Below, piece after piece: positions 32,892-42,987 of a DNA stretch of 64,000 bases. The notes beneath the pieces are model-generated. The model made no database searches, had not been told where the DNA came from, and was given only the letters and a program-made list of their open reading frames with translations. This DNA is from Phenylobacterium glaciei (GTDB taxonomy: Bacteria > Pseudomonadota > Alphaproteobacteria > Caulobacterales > Caulobacteraceae): assembly GCF_016772415.1 (NCBI RefSeq), contig NZ_JAGSGD010000001.1, forward strand, positions 3,435,501 through 3,499,500, read 5' to 3'. Position numbers and translations under genes: made by a program. Each line of letters opens with the position of its first letter. Within the stretch, counting starts at the first letter, position 1.

Positions 32892-33983
32892 TCAGACCGT
32901 GGCCATGCCGAAGGCGTCGGCCAGGCCTTCCCCGGTCCGCGGGCCCTGCTCGGCCTGGCGGGCGGCGGCCAGGTCGGCCACGCCCTCGCTGCGCAGGCGG
33001 CGGATGAGGAACCGGGCCGTGCGGGCCTCCATCACCGGGGTCAGGAACCCGAGGGTGAAGATCACCAGCAGCAGGTTGGTGAGCATCAGCCCCGCCAGTT
33101 CCACCCAGCCCACCTTGAAGCTGAACCTCGCCGCCTCCAGCGAGGTCCCGGCCGCCAAGGTGCGCAGGACGGCCGCTTGATAGGGCGCCGACAGGATCGT
33201 CATGATCACCACCCAGACGAACAGGCCGGCATAGACGAACCCGATGAAGGCCAGGCTCGGCTCCGTCGCGGTCTGCGGCATCATGGTCGCCATCCGGCCC
33301 ACCATGACGCCGATGAAGACGCTGTAGAGGACAACGCCGCTGACCCAGAAGAGCGTGAAGGGGCCGTACAGCCCGACCTTCCGCGCCTGGTCGATATCGA
33401 AGTGGAACTCACGGTCGCCGAACCGCAGGCCATCCCACAGGGGCGCGGCCAGGCGGCGCTCCGCGGCCGGCGCGAACCAGCCAAGGCTTATCACGATCAG
33501 CAGCATGTTGCCGATGTAGCTCCAGGCGTATCGCCAGGGAGAGCCCTTCAAGGCGAACCTGACCCCTCGCCAGCTCGTACGGCTGGCCAGGTAGCGGAAG
33601 GCCGTGAACCGCCCGAACCCCATCAGGTAGAACAACAGAAGATAGACCGGCAGGATGATCAGGACGGCCAGTTTCGGGGCCAGGAACTGCGCGGTGAACA
33701 CCACGATCAGCAGCGGCAGGACCACGAGCAGCAGGGCCAGCAGGAAGCCCAGGAACAGCTCCTTCCCGCGGCCGGTATATTCGAAGGCCTCGCCGTTGAG
33801 GGTCACGCCCTTCCAGATCCGCCGCCGAACCTCGGTCTTCGCCCAGAAGCGATAGAGGGTCAGGGTGACGATGTTCAGCAGGCCGTTCTTGAAGCTCAGG
33901 CCCACCAGGCTGCTGGGCTTCAGGCTCTGGCCGAACACCAGGCTCTCGCCGCGCGGTAGCGCGGCGTCATCGGATATGGACAT
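32892..33983 (-). CDS. DUF898 (YjgN-like) polytopic membrane protein
   Basis: A 363-residue inner-membrane protein with about six to eight hydrophobic helices. The family hallmark is near the N-terminus: FKNGLLNIVTLTLYRFWAKT, followed by EVRRRIWKGVTLNGEAFEYT and GRGKELFLGFL. A second copy-like region FGRFTAFRYLASRTSWRGVR matches the internal pattern of DUF898. The function is unknown. The ATG at 33983 has GGGGGG a few bases upstream. It forms an operon with the M48 peptidase, a pairing I have seen in related genomes and that suggests a joint envelope function. Confidence 0.9.
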   Translation of the reverse strand: MSISDDAALPRGESLVFGQSLKPSSLVGLSFKNGLLNIVTLTLYRFWAKTEVRRRIWKGVTLNGEAFEYTGRGKELFLGFLLALLLVVLPLLIVVFTAQFLAPKLAVLIILPVYLLLFYLMGFGRFTAFRYLASRTSWRGVRFALKGSPWRYAWSYIGNMLLIVISLGWFAPAAERRLAAPLWDGLRFGDREFHFDIDQARKVGLYGPFTLFWVSGVVLYSVFIGVMVGRMATMMPQTATEPSLAFIGFVYAGLFVWVVIMTILSAPYQAAVLRTLAAGTSLEAARFSFKVGWVELAGLMLTNLLLVIFTLGFLTPVMEARTARFLIRRLRSEGVADLAAARQAEQGPRTGEGLADAFGMATV

Positions 33984-34085
33984 GTAACCCCCCAGAACAA
34001 ACCATGCACAGGTTTGCACGCCGGGGGTGTCCTGACAAGCCGACTCGCGTCAGCAGCGAGGCCGCCTCGGATGATCAGGTCTTGC

Positions 34086-35060
34086 TCATCCTGTCCTGGC
34101 CGTCGTCGCCAGCAGCTCCCGCGCGGTGGCGACCACGGTGTCGACGGGCAGGTCCATCATATGACAGAGCGCCTGCTGGAAGCCCGGATCGACCGCCTGG
34201 ATGGCGGCGAAATCGCGCGGTCCCCGCACCACCCGGGTATCGGCGCCCCAGGGGCCGTAGAGGTTCTCATCAGAGGGGCCGAACAGGCCGACGGTGGGCA
34301 CGCCCGCGGCGGCGGCGATGTGCATCAGACCGGAGTCATTGCCGATGAACAGGCGCGCATGCTTGAGGCAGGCATAGGCGGTGAGCAGATCGACCTTCCC
34401 CACCAGGTCGATGAAGCGGCTCTTGGGGACCACATTCCGCAGAGACTGGGTCGCCTGGGCGTCCTCGGGTCCTCCCAGCACCATCAGCCGCGCCCCGGCC
34501 AGCGGGCCGTCGTCACCGAGCAGCTGGATGGCGGTCTGGGCGAAGCGCTCCACGGGCCAGGTCTTGCCGACCCAGTTGGCCGACGGCGCCAACGCCAGGA
34601 TCGGGCCCTCGCCGGCGGTCAACCCGGCGGCCATCTCCTCGGTCTCGGGAGAGGTGTAGAGGTGGGGTGCGGGGGGATCGTCCTCGATCTGCAGGACGCG
34701 GGCGGCCTCCACCACCTTGTGCATCGGGGTCGGCGGGCGCTTGAACACCGCACGGCGGTCGCGCTTCAGGAAGCCCGAGATGGCCGAGCCGCGCAGGTCC
34801 ACCACCAGGCCCCAGCGGCGCTTGCGCACCTGGCGCCAGAGGCGGAACCAGTGGCGACCGTCCTTGGCCTTCTCAAAAACGATAATCTGATCGAGGTTCG
34901 GCACGTCCAGAAACAAGGGCGCAGCGACAGGCCCGGCGACGATGGTGAAACGGGCGCTCGGAATTTCGGCCAGCAGTTTCCGGATGAGCCCGGAAGAGAG
35001 CACGGCGTCGCCAATCCGCGTGGCGGTGATGAACAGAATCGGAAAGGACCCGGGGGTCAT
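34086..35060 (-). CDS. Glycosyltransferase family 9 (heptosyltransferase-like)
   Basis: A 324-residue GT9 protein of the GT-B fold: the N-terminal FITATRIGDAVLSSGLIRKL is the heptosyltransferase signature, GLVVDLRGSAISGFL follows, and the nucleotide-sugar half has LALAPSANWVGKTWPVERFA and FIGNDSGLMHIAAAAGVPTV with LFGPSDE. It probably transfers a heptose or another sugar to the lipopolysaccharide core at the cytoplasmic face of the inner membrane. I chose ATG 35060 (MTPGSFPILFITATRIGD) with GAGGGGAG directly upstream; the frame to 35123 would overlap the divergent ygfZ start. Confidence 0.9.
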   Translation of the reverse strand: MTPGSFPILFITATRIGDAVLSSGLIRKLLAEIPSARFTIVAGPVAAPLFLDVPNLDQIIVFEKAKDGRHWFRLWRQVRKRRWGLVVDLRGSAISGFLKRDRRAVFKRPPTPMHKVVEAARVLQIEDDPPAPHLYTSPETEEMAAGLTAGEGPILALAPSANWVGKTWPVERFAQTAIQLLGDDGPLAGARLMVLGGPEDAQATQSLRNVVPKSRFIDLVGKVDLLTAYACLKHARLFIGNDSGLMHIAAAAGVPTVGLFGPSDENLYGPWGADTRVVRGPRDFAAIQAVDPGFQQALCHMMDLPVDTVVATARELLATTARTG

Positions 35061-35121
35061 CTCCCCTCTATAAGGCTCCGCGCGCTGGCGCTCCACCCGT
35101 GCCGTCCCTAACTTCGACCCC

Positions 35122-35928
35122 ATGACGACCGATCGCTCCTACGCCATTCTGAAGAGCCGCGCCCTGATCGCCCTCGGAGGCGAGGACTGGCGCGACTTTC
35201 TCCAGGGCCTGATCACTCAGGATGTGGAAACGCTCCAGGACAGCGAGGCGCGCTTCGGCGCCCTTCTCACCCCGCAAGGACGGCTTTTGTTCGACCTGTT
35301 CGTCGTGGGCCGGCCTGACGGCGCCTGGCTGGACGTGGGGGCCGAGTATCGCGCGGCGCTCATCCTGCGGCTGACCCTGTACCGGCTGCGGGCCAAGGTG
35401 ACGATCGCGGCGGACGAGACACCGGTGGCGGTTCTGTTCGGCGGCGATGGCGCGCCGGAGGGCTGGATCGCCGATCCCCGGCTGGAGGCCTTGGGCTGGC
35501 GCGGCTACGGCGTGAGCGCGCCCTCCGACACCACGCCGGTCGACGAGGCCGCCTACGACGCTCACCGTCTGGCGCTCGGCGTGCCCGGCCCCGCCGACTG
35601 GGGCAGCGAGAAAACCTATCCCATCGAGGCCAATTTCGACCTGTTGAACGGCATAGACTTCCACAAGGGCTGCTTCGTCGGCCAGGAGACCACCTCGCGC
35701 ATGAAGCGCCGGGGCCAGATCAAGAACCGCATGCTGCCGATCACCTTCGACGGAGCCCCGCCCGCCTTCGACGCCGAGGTCCTGCTGGGCGACCGCCGGG
35801 CCGGCGAGGTGCTGTCGGGGCAGGAGGGGCGAGCGATGGCCCTGGTGAGGCTCGACCGCATCGACGGCGAGCTGACCGTGGACGGCAAGACGGTGGCGGT
35901 CGACCGGCCAAGTTGGTTGCCGCTCTAG
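35122..35928 (+). CDS. ygfZ: Folate-binding protein YgfZ (GcvT-related, Fe-S assembly)
   Basis: A 268-residue protein related to aminomethyltransferase but lacking its chemistry. The defining motif KGCFVGQE is at about residue 183 in DFHKGCFVGQETTSRMKRRG. The N-terminal half has LGGEDWRDFLQGLITQDVET, and the C-terminal beta-barrel is short. YgfZ uses tetrahydrofolate and supports repair or assembly of Fe-S enzymes such as MiaB. Its start region faces the heptosyltransferase start (61 bases apart). It overlaps the convergent alpha/beta hydrolase gene by 4 bases. Confidence 0.93.
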   Translation: MTTDRSYAILKSRALIALGGEDWRDFLQGLITQDVETLQDSEARFGALLTPQGRLLFDLFVVGRPDGAWLDVGAEYRAALILRLTLYRLRAKVTIAADETPVAVLFGGDGAPEGWIADPRLEALGWRGYGVSAPSDTTPVDEAAYDAHRLALGVPGPADWGSEKTYPIEANFDLLNGIDFHKGCFVGQETTSRMKRRGQIKNRMLPITFDGAPPAFDAEVLLGDRRAGEVLSGQEGRAMALVRLDRIDGELTVDGKTVAVDRPSWLPL

Positions 35929-36782
35929 AGGAAGAACGCCCGCAACGCCTTCAGCGTCTCCGCCGGGTTCTCTTCCGGGATGAAGTGGCCGCTTTCGATG
36001 GCGTGGCCGGAGACGTCGTCGGCCCACTCGCGCCAGATCGCCAGGACGTCGTACCAGGCGGCCAGGGCCCCCTTCGACCCCCACAGCACCTGGACCGGGA
36101 CCTTGATCCTGGTCTTGCCTCGGTCGGCTTCGTCAGCGGCGACGTCGTAGCTCGCCCCGGCGCGGTAGTCCTCGCAGATGGCGTGGACCATGGAGGGGTT
36201 CTGCAGGCAGCGGACATAGTCGGCATAGGATGCGGGATCGAACATCCCGCCCGAGCCCCGGAACAGGAAGTATTCCGGATCGGCGCCGATCACCGTCTCC
36301 GGGAAGGGATGGCGTTGAGCCAAGAATGACCAGTGCCAGTAGGCCAGGGCGAAGGCCTTGTTGGCCCGCTTCCAGACGTCCGCCGTCGGGATGATGTCGA
36401 GAATCGAGAGCTTCAGCAGAACATCGGGATGATCAAGCGCCAGGCGATAGGCCACGCGTCCGCCTCGGTCATGGCCCGCGAGATTGAAGCGGTCGAAGCC
36501 GAAATGATTCATCAGGGCCACGGCGTCGCGAGCCATCACGCGCTTTGAATAGGTCTCGTGGTCGGGCGTGGTGGCCGGCGCGGTGCTCTCGCCATAGCCG
36601 CGCAGGTCGGGCGCGATGACGGTGAAATCGCGGGCAAGGTCGCCTGCGACCCGGCTCCACATCATGTGGGTCTCAGGATAGCCGTGCAGCAGAAGCAGCG
36701 GCGGGCCTGAGCCGCCGTGGCGGACCCGGACGGTGACGTCGCCAAGATCCACCCGCGACAGGTTGAAGCCTTCGAACGCCAT
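35925..36782 (-). CDS. Alpha/beta hydrolase, haloacetate dehalogenase-like
   Basis: A 285-residue alpha/beta-hydrolase. The nucleophile is Asp105 in the elbow GHDRGGR, the oxyanion region is LLLHGYPETHMMW, IAPDLRGYGES precedes the elbow, and the catalytic His lies in ESGHFIPEENP. The Asp nucleophile and GHDRGGRVAYRLALDHP are characteristic of fluoro-/haloacetate dehalogenases and soluble epoxide hydrolases. FAYWHWSFLAQ-type Trp/His residues (AYWHWSFLAQ) that bind the halide are present, favouring the dehalogenase. The ATG at 36782 has AGGA upstream; the longer frame overlaps the divergent tag gene. Confidence 0.85.
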   Translation of the reverse strand: MAFEGFNLSRVDLGDVTVRVRHGGSGPPLLLLHGYPETHMMWSRVAGDLARDFTVIAPDLRGYGESTAPATTPDHETYSKRVMARDAVALMNHFGFDRFNLAGHDRGGRVAYRLALDHPDVLLKLSILDIIPTADVWKRANKAFALAYWHWSFLAQRHPFPETVIGADPEYFLFRGSGGMFDPASYADYVRCLQNPSMVHAICEDYRAGASYDVAADEADRGKTRIKVPVQVLWGSKGALAAWYDVLAIWREWADDVSGHAIESGHFIPEENPAETLKALRAFFL

Positions 36783-36834
36783 CTTGTCTGGTCCTGCTTG
36801 ATTGGCCGCGGCCGCGCCTGCGAAAAGACCTGCC

Positions 36835-37425
36835 ATGACTTCCGAACCGATTCGTTGCGGCTGGCGCGGCATGCAGGGCGATCCCCTGTACGAGGCCTAT
36901 CACGACACGGAATGGGGCGTGCCGGAATACGATTCCCGCGCCCTGTGGGAGAAGCTGGTGCTGGACGGGTTCCAGGCCGGGCTCTCCTGGATCACGATCC
37001 TGCGGAAGCGCGACGCCTTCCGCGCCGCCTTCGCCGACTTCGATCCCGAAGTGGTCGCCCGCTATGGCGATGAGGAGCGCGCCCGGTTGATGGCCGACGC
37101 CGGGATCGTGCGCTCCAACGCCAAGATCGACGCCGCCATCAACGGCGCGCGCATCTATCTGGATATGCGCGACAAGGGCGAGGACTTCTCCCAGTTCCTG
37201 TGGAGCTTCACCAACGGCCGGGTGATCCACAATACCTGGCAATCCATCAGTGACGTGCCGGCCAAGACCGAGGTCGCCGAGCAGATGGCCAAGGGGCTCA
37301 AGCAGAAGGGCTTCAAGTTCGTCGGCCCGGTGATCGTCTACGCCTTCATGCAGGCCACCGGCTTTGTGAACGACCACCTGGCCTGCTGCCACCGCCACGG
37401 CCCCATCAACCGGATGAGCGCCTGA
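36835..37425 (+). CDS. tag: DNA-3-methyladenine glycosylase I
   Basis: A 196-residue base-excision enzyme that removes 3-methyladenine from alkylated DNA. Family features are [20 protein letters not shown] with the Zn-ligand Cys8 and His23, [21 protein letters not shown] of the helix-hairpin-helix region, and [20 protein letters not shown]. The C-terminal HLACCHRH supplies the remaining Zn ligands. The ATG at 36835 matches the family N-terminus. It overlaps rnhB by one base (TGATG), so the two DNA-maintenance genes are coupled. Confidence 0.95.
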   Translation: MTSEPIRCGWRGMQGDPLYEAYHDTEWGVPEYDSRALWEKLVLDGFQAGLSWITILRKRDAFRAAFADFDPEVVARYGDEERARLMADAGIVRSNAKIDAAINGARIYLDMRDKGEDFSQFLWSFTNGRVIHNTWQSISDVPAKTEVAEQMAKGLKQKGFKFVGPVIVYAFMQATGFVNDHLACCHRHGPINRMSA

Positions 37426-38066
37426 TGCCCGATATGCTGCTGGAGAGCGCCTGTCCCGGGCCTGTCTGTGGCGTGGACGAGGCCGGCCGTGGGCCGTGGG
37501 CGGGACCGGTTTCGGCCGGCGCGGTGATCCTGGATCCCGACCGGCTGCCCAAGGGCCTGAACGACTCCAAGAAGCTCTCGGCCAAGCAGCGCGAAGCCCT
37601 GGAGATCGAGATCAAGGACATGGCCATCGCCTGGGGCGTCGGCTTCGCCTCGGTCGACGAGATCGCCGAGCTCAACATCCTGCACGCCGCCGGCCTGGCC
37701 ATGTGCCGCGCCATCGGCGAGCTGTCGGTCACGCCGGCCTTCGCCCTGGTGGACGGCAACTACCGCTTCAAGCTGCCCTGCCCCATCAGGACGGTGATCA
37801 AGGGCGACGGGATCAGCAGCTCCATCGCCGCGGCCTCGATCCTGGCCAAGGTGGCCCGCGACCGGCTGATGGCCGAGATGGACGGCCTCTATCCGGGCTA
37901 CGGCTTCGCCGCCCACAAGGGCTATCACGCCCCCATCCACGTCGAGGCCCTGCGCACCCTAGGTCCCTGCGAGATCCACCGCATGGGCTGGGCGCCGGTG
38001 AAGCTGGCCCTGATGGGTGAGCTGGGGAACGGCGAACTGGCGCTTGATCATCTGAATCAAGATTGA
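37425..38066 (+). CDS. rnhB: Ribonuclease HII
   Basis: A 213-residue nuclease that cleaves RNA in RNA-DNA hybrids and single ribonucleotides in DNA. The active-site [12 protein letters not shown] is at about residues 18-29 (Asp18, Glu19), with [10 protein letters not shown] carrying a further catalytic Asp, and [17 protein letters not shown] and [20 protein letters not shown] typical of RNase HII. In Caulobacter-type genomes rnhB lies near ccrM, as here. Translation is coupled to tag. Confidence 0.96.
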   Translation: MPDMLLESACPGPVCGVDEAGRGPWAGPVSAGAVILDPDRLPKGLNDSKKLSAKQREALEIEIKDMAIAWGVGFASVDEIAELNILHAAGLAMCRAIGELSVTPAFALVDGNYRFKLPCPIRTVIKGDGISSSIAAASILAKVARDRLMAEMDGLYPGYGFAAHKGYHAPIHVEALRTLGPCEIHRMGWAPVKLALMGELGNGELALDHLNQD

Positions 38067-38098
38067 CCCCCCGCCCGCCGCGGCGGGAGATCGCGGTC

Positions 38099-39157
38099 AT
38101 GGACAATCCCGAACTTCCCCGCTCGCTACGCCTGCAGGCCGCGAGCTGCCGCAACCTCGGCTCGCCTTTCCATGGTGATCTTCTGGAGCTTGCAGCTCTG
38201 GACCTGGAGTCCGGCGGCCCCGTCGCCGCCCTGCTGGGCCCCTGGGCCAACGCTGATCTTCGCAGGCTGTTCGACGACGCCATGCCCCTGCGCCTGCTGG
38301 GCGGCCTGCACGACCTGGTGCTCAGCGGCGATGACCCGGCGCTGGCGGCCACCTACCCCAAGCCGGGGCGAGAGGCCGACGCCGCCTCCGCCTGGATCGC
38401 GGCCCGTGCGGCGCTGATCGGCCACCACGACCGGATCGCGGCCTTCATGACTCACGAGCCGCAGACCAACGAAGTTCGCCGCTCGGCCTGCCTGGCGCCG
38501 GGCTTCCTGACCATCGCGGCGGAGACCGGCTTGCCGATCCGTGCCTTCGAGGTGGCGGCCAGCGCTGGCTTGAACCTGAGCTGGGACAGGTACCGCTTCC
38601 AGTTCGGCGACAGCGCCTGGGGTGATCCCGGCGCGCGGGTGGTGATGGACACCGAGTGGACCGGCGGTCCGCCGCCTGTCGACGCCAAGGTCGAGGTGAT
38701 CGAACGCGCCGCCTGCGACCGCCGCCCGGGCGACCTGACCGATCCGGTCCAGCGCCGCCGGCTGCTGGCCTATATCTGGCCCGACCAGTTCGAGCGCCTG
38801 GACCGCATACGCGCGGCCATCGACCTGGCGCTAACGCTGGGGGTCACCGTGGAGGCCGCCGACGCCGTGGCCTGGACCGCCCGCGTCGCAGCGCCGCAGG
38901 CGGGCGCAGTGACCGTCCTCTATCACTCGGTCTTCTGGCAATACATGCCGCCGGAAAGCCAGGTCGCCCTTGCGCAGGTCATCGCCGACCATGGCGCCGC
39001 GGCGACCCCGCAAGCCCCCTTCGCCTGGCTGCGCATGGAGCCGTCGCCCCAGAACATGGCGGTCATGGAGGTGCGGCTGACCCTGTGGCCGGGCGGCCAG
39101 GAACGGCGTCTCGCCGAGGTTCACCCGCACGGCGCGTGGGTTAAGTGGTTGAATTGA
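38099..39157 (+). CDS. DUF2332 domain-containing protein
   Basis: A 352-residue soluble protein matching DUF2332: SLRLQAASCRNLGSPFHGDL near the N-terminus, GLHDLVLSGDDPALAATYP, THEPQTNEVRRSACLAPGFL, and FEVAASAGLNLSWDRYRFQF, with VLYHSVFWQYMPPE later. The central ASAGLNL region resembles a Rossmann SAM-binding loop, so a methyltransferase-like fold is possible; function unknown. I chose ATG 38099 with GGGAGA upstream; the longer frame to 38063 adds a Pro/Arg stretch. It ends 86 bases before ccrM, and its 3' end borders the ccrM control region. Confidence 0.88.
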   Translation: MDNPELPRSLRLQAASCRNLGSPFHGDLLELAALDLESGGPVAALLGPWANADLRRLFDDAMPLRLLGGLHDLVLSGDDPALAATYPKPGREADAASAWIAARAALIGHHDRIAAFMTHEPQTNEVRRSACLAPGFLTIAAETGLPIRAFEVAASAGLNLSWDRYRFQFGDSAWGDPGARVVMDTEWTGGPPPVDAKVEVIERAACDRRPGDLTDPVQRRRLLAYIWPDQFERLDRIRAAIDLALTLGVTVEAADAVAWTARVAAPQAGAVTVLYHSVFWQYMPPESQVALAQVIADHGAAATPQAPFAWLRMEPSPQNMAVMEVRLTLWPGGQERRLAEVHPHGAWVKWLN

Positions 39158-39161
39158 TCGA

Positions 39162-40332
<1,171 letters not shown>

Positions 40333-40335
<3 letters not shown>

Positions 40336-40352
40336 ATCACCTTGGTGATCTA
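40333..40352 (+). repeat. Inverted repeat at the ccrM stop codon
   Basis: Perfect 9-base arms TAGATCACC and GGTGATCTA with a 2-base TT centre; the left arm begins with the ccrM stop codon. The arms are A+T-richer than a usual local terminator and only GATTCTTGTT follows, so termination would be weak. It may be an mRNA 3' hairpin or a protein-binding site. A GANTC site (40353-40357) abuts it. Confidence 0.6.
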
Positions 40353-40477
40353 GATTCTTGTTGGAGAGGGACGCGGGCGGAAAACCGATTCCCACGTCTC
40401 CTCGTCCCTCGCGCCTGAAAATCGTCCCGGCCGCCAATTTGTCTGGCGGTCGGTACGCTCGCGGTTAAGCTCGGGTC

Positions 40478-41659
40478 ATGAACCCGCGTATCTATGTCCT
40501 GACCCTGGTGACCTTCGCCTTCGGGTCCGGGGCCTTCATCTTCGCCGGCCTGCTGGAGACCCTGGCGGCCGACCTTGGCGTCACCACAGCCGTCGCGGGG
40601 CAGTTGCAGACGGTCTTCGTCCTGACCTCGGCGGCCCTGGGTCCGGTGGCGGCCTGGCTGTTCGGCCGGGTCGACCGCAAGATCATGGTGGTGGCGGCCC
40701 TGACCCTGGGCGCGGCCCTGCACGTCGCCTGCGCGTTCACCCCCAACTTCAGCAGCCTGATGGTTCTGCGGGCCCTGGCGGGTCTGGCCGGCGCCATGTC
40801 GGGGCCCGCCGCCAGCGTGGCCGCCGCCTCCCTGGTTCCCCCCGAGCGCCGGGGCTCGGCCCTGGCCATGGTGTCGGGCGGCATGACGCTGGCCTTCGTG
40901 GTGGGCATCCCGCTGGGCAGTATCATCGGCTCGGTGTTCGACTGGCGCGCCACCTTCCTGTTCGCCGCGGGCATCTCCGCCGTCGCCCTGGTGGCGGTGC
41001 TGTTCTTCCTGCCCAGGATCCCTGCGCCGCCAAAGCGCGAGGGCGGAGGCGACACGGTGAAGGTGCTGTTGCCCACCATCTGGCCCTTCTACCTGACCAC
41101 CTTCCTGACCTTCGCCGCCAACATGACGCTCAACCTCTACATCGCCCCCATCGTGCGGGTGGGCGCAGGCGTGACGGGGGCTGGCGTCGGCGCCTTCCAG
41201 GCGATGATCGGGGTGGGCTCCATCGCCGGCCTGTGGTTGGGCGCACGGGCCGCCAACCGCAATGCGGGCCGGAACTGGATCCTGCAGGGCTTCATCATCC
41301 AGGCGACGGCCATGAGCGTGCACTTCGCCGCCACCCACCACGTCCTGCCTTCGGGCTGGCCAAGCGCCGTTCTGGTGGCGCTTGGCATCTTCCTGGCGGC
41401 CACGGCGCTGTTCTCGATCACCCCGGTGATCCAATCCAGCCTGATCCAAGCCACCGGCGGCGCCCCGGTTGCCCTGGCGCTCAACGGCTCGGTGATCTCC
41501 GTCGGCCAGGCCCTTGGCTCGACGGTCGGCGGCGCGGCGCTCGCGGCCTACGGGGTGCCGGCGATTCCCGGCGCGGCCCTTGCCCTGTCGCTGACGGCGC
41601 TGACCACGCTGGCGCTACTATATCCACGACCGCTAGCCCCCCAAACAGGCGCGAACTAG
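40478..41659 (+). CDS. MFS transporter, arabinose-efflux (AraJ/DHA1) type
   Basis: A 393-residue, 12-helix permease: VTFAFGSGAFIFAGLLETLA in helix 1, motif A WLFGRVDRKIMVVAAL in the 2-3 loop, and the DHA1 motif C-like region ALAMVSGGMTLAFVVGIPLG with SIIGSVFDWRATFLFAAG. Members export sugars, drugs or amino acids; the substrate is unknown. The downstream glycosidase-like gene begins 5 bases after its stop codon, so transport and sugar processing may be linked. The ATG at 40478 is preceded by 142 non-coding bases with two GANTC sites (40353, 40387). Confidence 0.9.
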   Translation: MNPRIYVLTLVTFAFGSGAFIFAGLLETLAADLGVTTAVAGQLQTVFVLTSAALGPVAAWLFGRVDRKIMVVAALTLGAALHVACAFTPNFSSLMVLRALAGLAGAMSGPAASVAAASLVPPERRGSALAMVSGGMTLAFVVGIPLGSIIGSVFDWRATFLFAAGISAVALVAVLFFLPRIPAPPKREGGGDTVKVLLPTIWPFYLTTFLTFAANMTLNLYIAPIVRVGAGVTGAGVGAFQAMIGVGSIAGLWLGARAANRNAGRNWILQGFIIQATAMSVHFAATHHVLPSGWPSAVLVALGIFLAATALFSITPVIQSSLIQATGGAPVALALNGSVISVGQALGSTVGGAALAAYGVPAIPGAALALSLTALTTLALLYPRPLAPQTGAN

Positions 41660-41664
41660 CCGCC

Positions 41665-42915
41665 ATGGCGTCGATCGAACCCATCCGCCGCGCCTGCAAA
41701 GCGATGTTCGCCCAGCATCGTGTCGAGGTGTTCGGCGGCGCCATCCACGTTCCGGCGGGCCTCGAGTACAGCTGCGCCTTCGCCTGGGACAGCGGCTACC
41801 ACGCCCTGGCGCTACGCCACGTTGATCGGACCCAGGCGATCGAGGAGCTGCTGACCCTTTACGGCGCCAATCTCACCGAAGGCGGTTTGCTGGCCCACGA
41901 GCGGCCCCTGCCCGGCGCCGAAGCGCGCACAAAGCTGGTGACCGAATGGCTGGGCCCCATCTATCGCCCCGACGGCCGCAGCTGGCTTATCGACCCTCCC
42001 GTGGCGGCCTATGCGGCGGCGCGGATCTACGATCTCGCCCTGGACGCCGACGACACCTTGCTGCAGCTCGCCAGCGATCACCTGACAGCAACCGACACTC
42101 ACCGGACCCTCACCCCAGGCGGCGCGCCCGTCATTCTGCATCCCCTTGAGTCGGGGGCCGACGTGTCACCGCTGTTCGACGCCCTGGTGGACACCAGCTC
42201 GCGGCGGGCGCTGCTGACGCACCACCGAGCGCTTAGCGTGGCCCTGGACGCCATTGGCTACGACCTCGGCCTGGCCCGCGCCGGCAATCATGGTTTCGTT
42301 GTCGCCGACCCCATCTTCTGCGGCTGGCATCTGATGGCGCTGGAAGCCGTGGCAGACGCCTGGCGGCGGGCCGGCGCGCCGGGCCGGGCCGAGAGTTTCG
42401 AGCAGCGCGCAGCCGCCCTGGCCGCCGAGATGATCCGGCTGATGTGGTCTGACGACCTCAAGCTTTTCGTAGGCTACGACCATGTTGGAGAGCGCCAGCT
42501 TTGCGTCGCCACGCTCGGGGGCGTCATCGCGGCCGGGAGCCGTCACATGATCGACGCCGGTATCGCGACCCAGGTGGCCGACGCCCATCTCATTCCGGAA
42601 ACATCGCGCTTCTGGGGTCCGGCTGGCGTGGCCTTCAACCCCCTCGACGGGGCGGAGATCAATCCAAAGGCGCTGCTTTGGCGCGGCGACGTGGTCTGGG
42701 GTGCGACCCAGTACTGGGCCCATCTGGTGCTCTCCCGACTGGGGCGCATCGAGACCGCCCAGAGGGCGACGGCCGAACTTGGGGTCCTCATCGAAGGCTC
42801 TGGCTTCCGCGAGTTCTACAGCGCCGTGACCGGAAGGGGCCACGGGGCCGGCGAGGTGGGCGGCTTCACCTGGCCCGCCCTGATCCTGGAAATGGCGGCC
42901 GACGCGCCTGTCTAG
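41665..42915 (+). CDS. MGH1/GH63-like (alpha/alpha)6-barrel glycosidase
   Basis: A 416-residue cytoplasmic protein with no signal peptide. The N-terminal YSCAFAWDSGYHALALRHVD and the GGLLAHERPLPGAEARTKL region match the catalytic barrel of GH63-type glucosidases and bacterial mannosylglycerate hydrolases. The C-terminal WGPAGVAFNPLDGAEINPKA and YRGDVW-like LWRGDVVWGATQYWAHLVL correspond to the second acidic catalytic block (RGxVW). I placed the start at 41665 because the longer frame lies over the MFS gene. Substrates could be glucosylglycerate, mannosylglycerate or trehalose-like solutes. It is coupled to the MFS gene. Confidence 0.8.
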   Translation: MASIEPIRRACKAMFAQHRVEVFGGAIHVPAGLEYSCAFAWDSGYHALALRHVDRTQAIEELLTLYGANLTEGGLLAHERPLPGAEARTKLVTEWLGPIYRPDGRSWLIDPPVAAYAAARIYDLALDADDTLLQLASDHLTATDTHRTLTPGGAPVILHPLESGADVSPLFDALVDTSSRRALLTHHRALSVALDAIGYDLGLARAGNHGFVVADPIFCGWHLMALEAVADAWRRAGAPGRAESFEQRAAALAAEMIRLMWSDDLKLFVGYDHVGERQLCVATLGGVIAAGSRHMIDAGIATQVADAHLIPETSRFWGPAGVAFNPLDGAEINPKALLWRGDVVWGATQYWAHLVLSRLGRIETAQRATAELGVLIEGSGFREFYSAVTGRGHGAGEVGGFTWPALILEMAADAPV

Positions 42916-42974
42916 AGCCTGATCCGTTGAGGTGGAATCGCTTCGCGATTCCGCCGATGCGGTGAATCAGGCTC
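42915..42974. repeat. Nested palindromic intergenic repeat, element 1
   Basis: A 60-base element with perfect outer arms GAGCCTGAT (42915-42923) and ATCAGGCTC (42966-42974), and an inner perfect 8-bp hairpin GGAATCGC-TTC-GCGATTCC (42934-42952). It contains three GANTC sites (42935, 42947, 42964). The left edge touches the stop codon of the glycosidase gene. It resembles the short intergenic repeat families of Caulobacteraceae, though I cannot confirm the copy number. Confidence 0.75.
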
Positions 42975-42987
42975 CAGATTTAAGCGA

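Noticed and set aside
39141..39155. TTAA-N7-AATT upstream of ccrM as a second CtrA site
   Set aside because: The second half-site does not match TTAA well; only the 39162-39176 candidate was kept.
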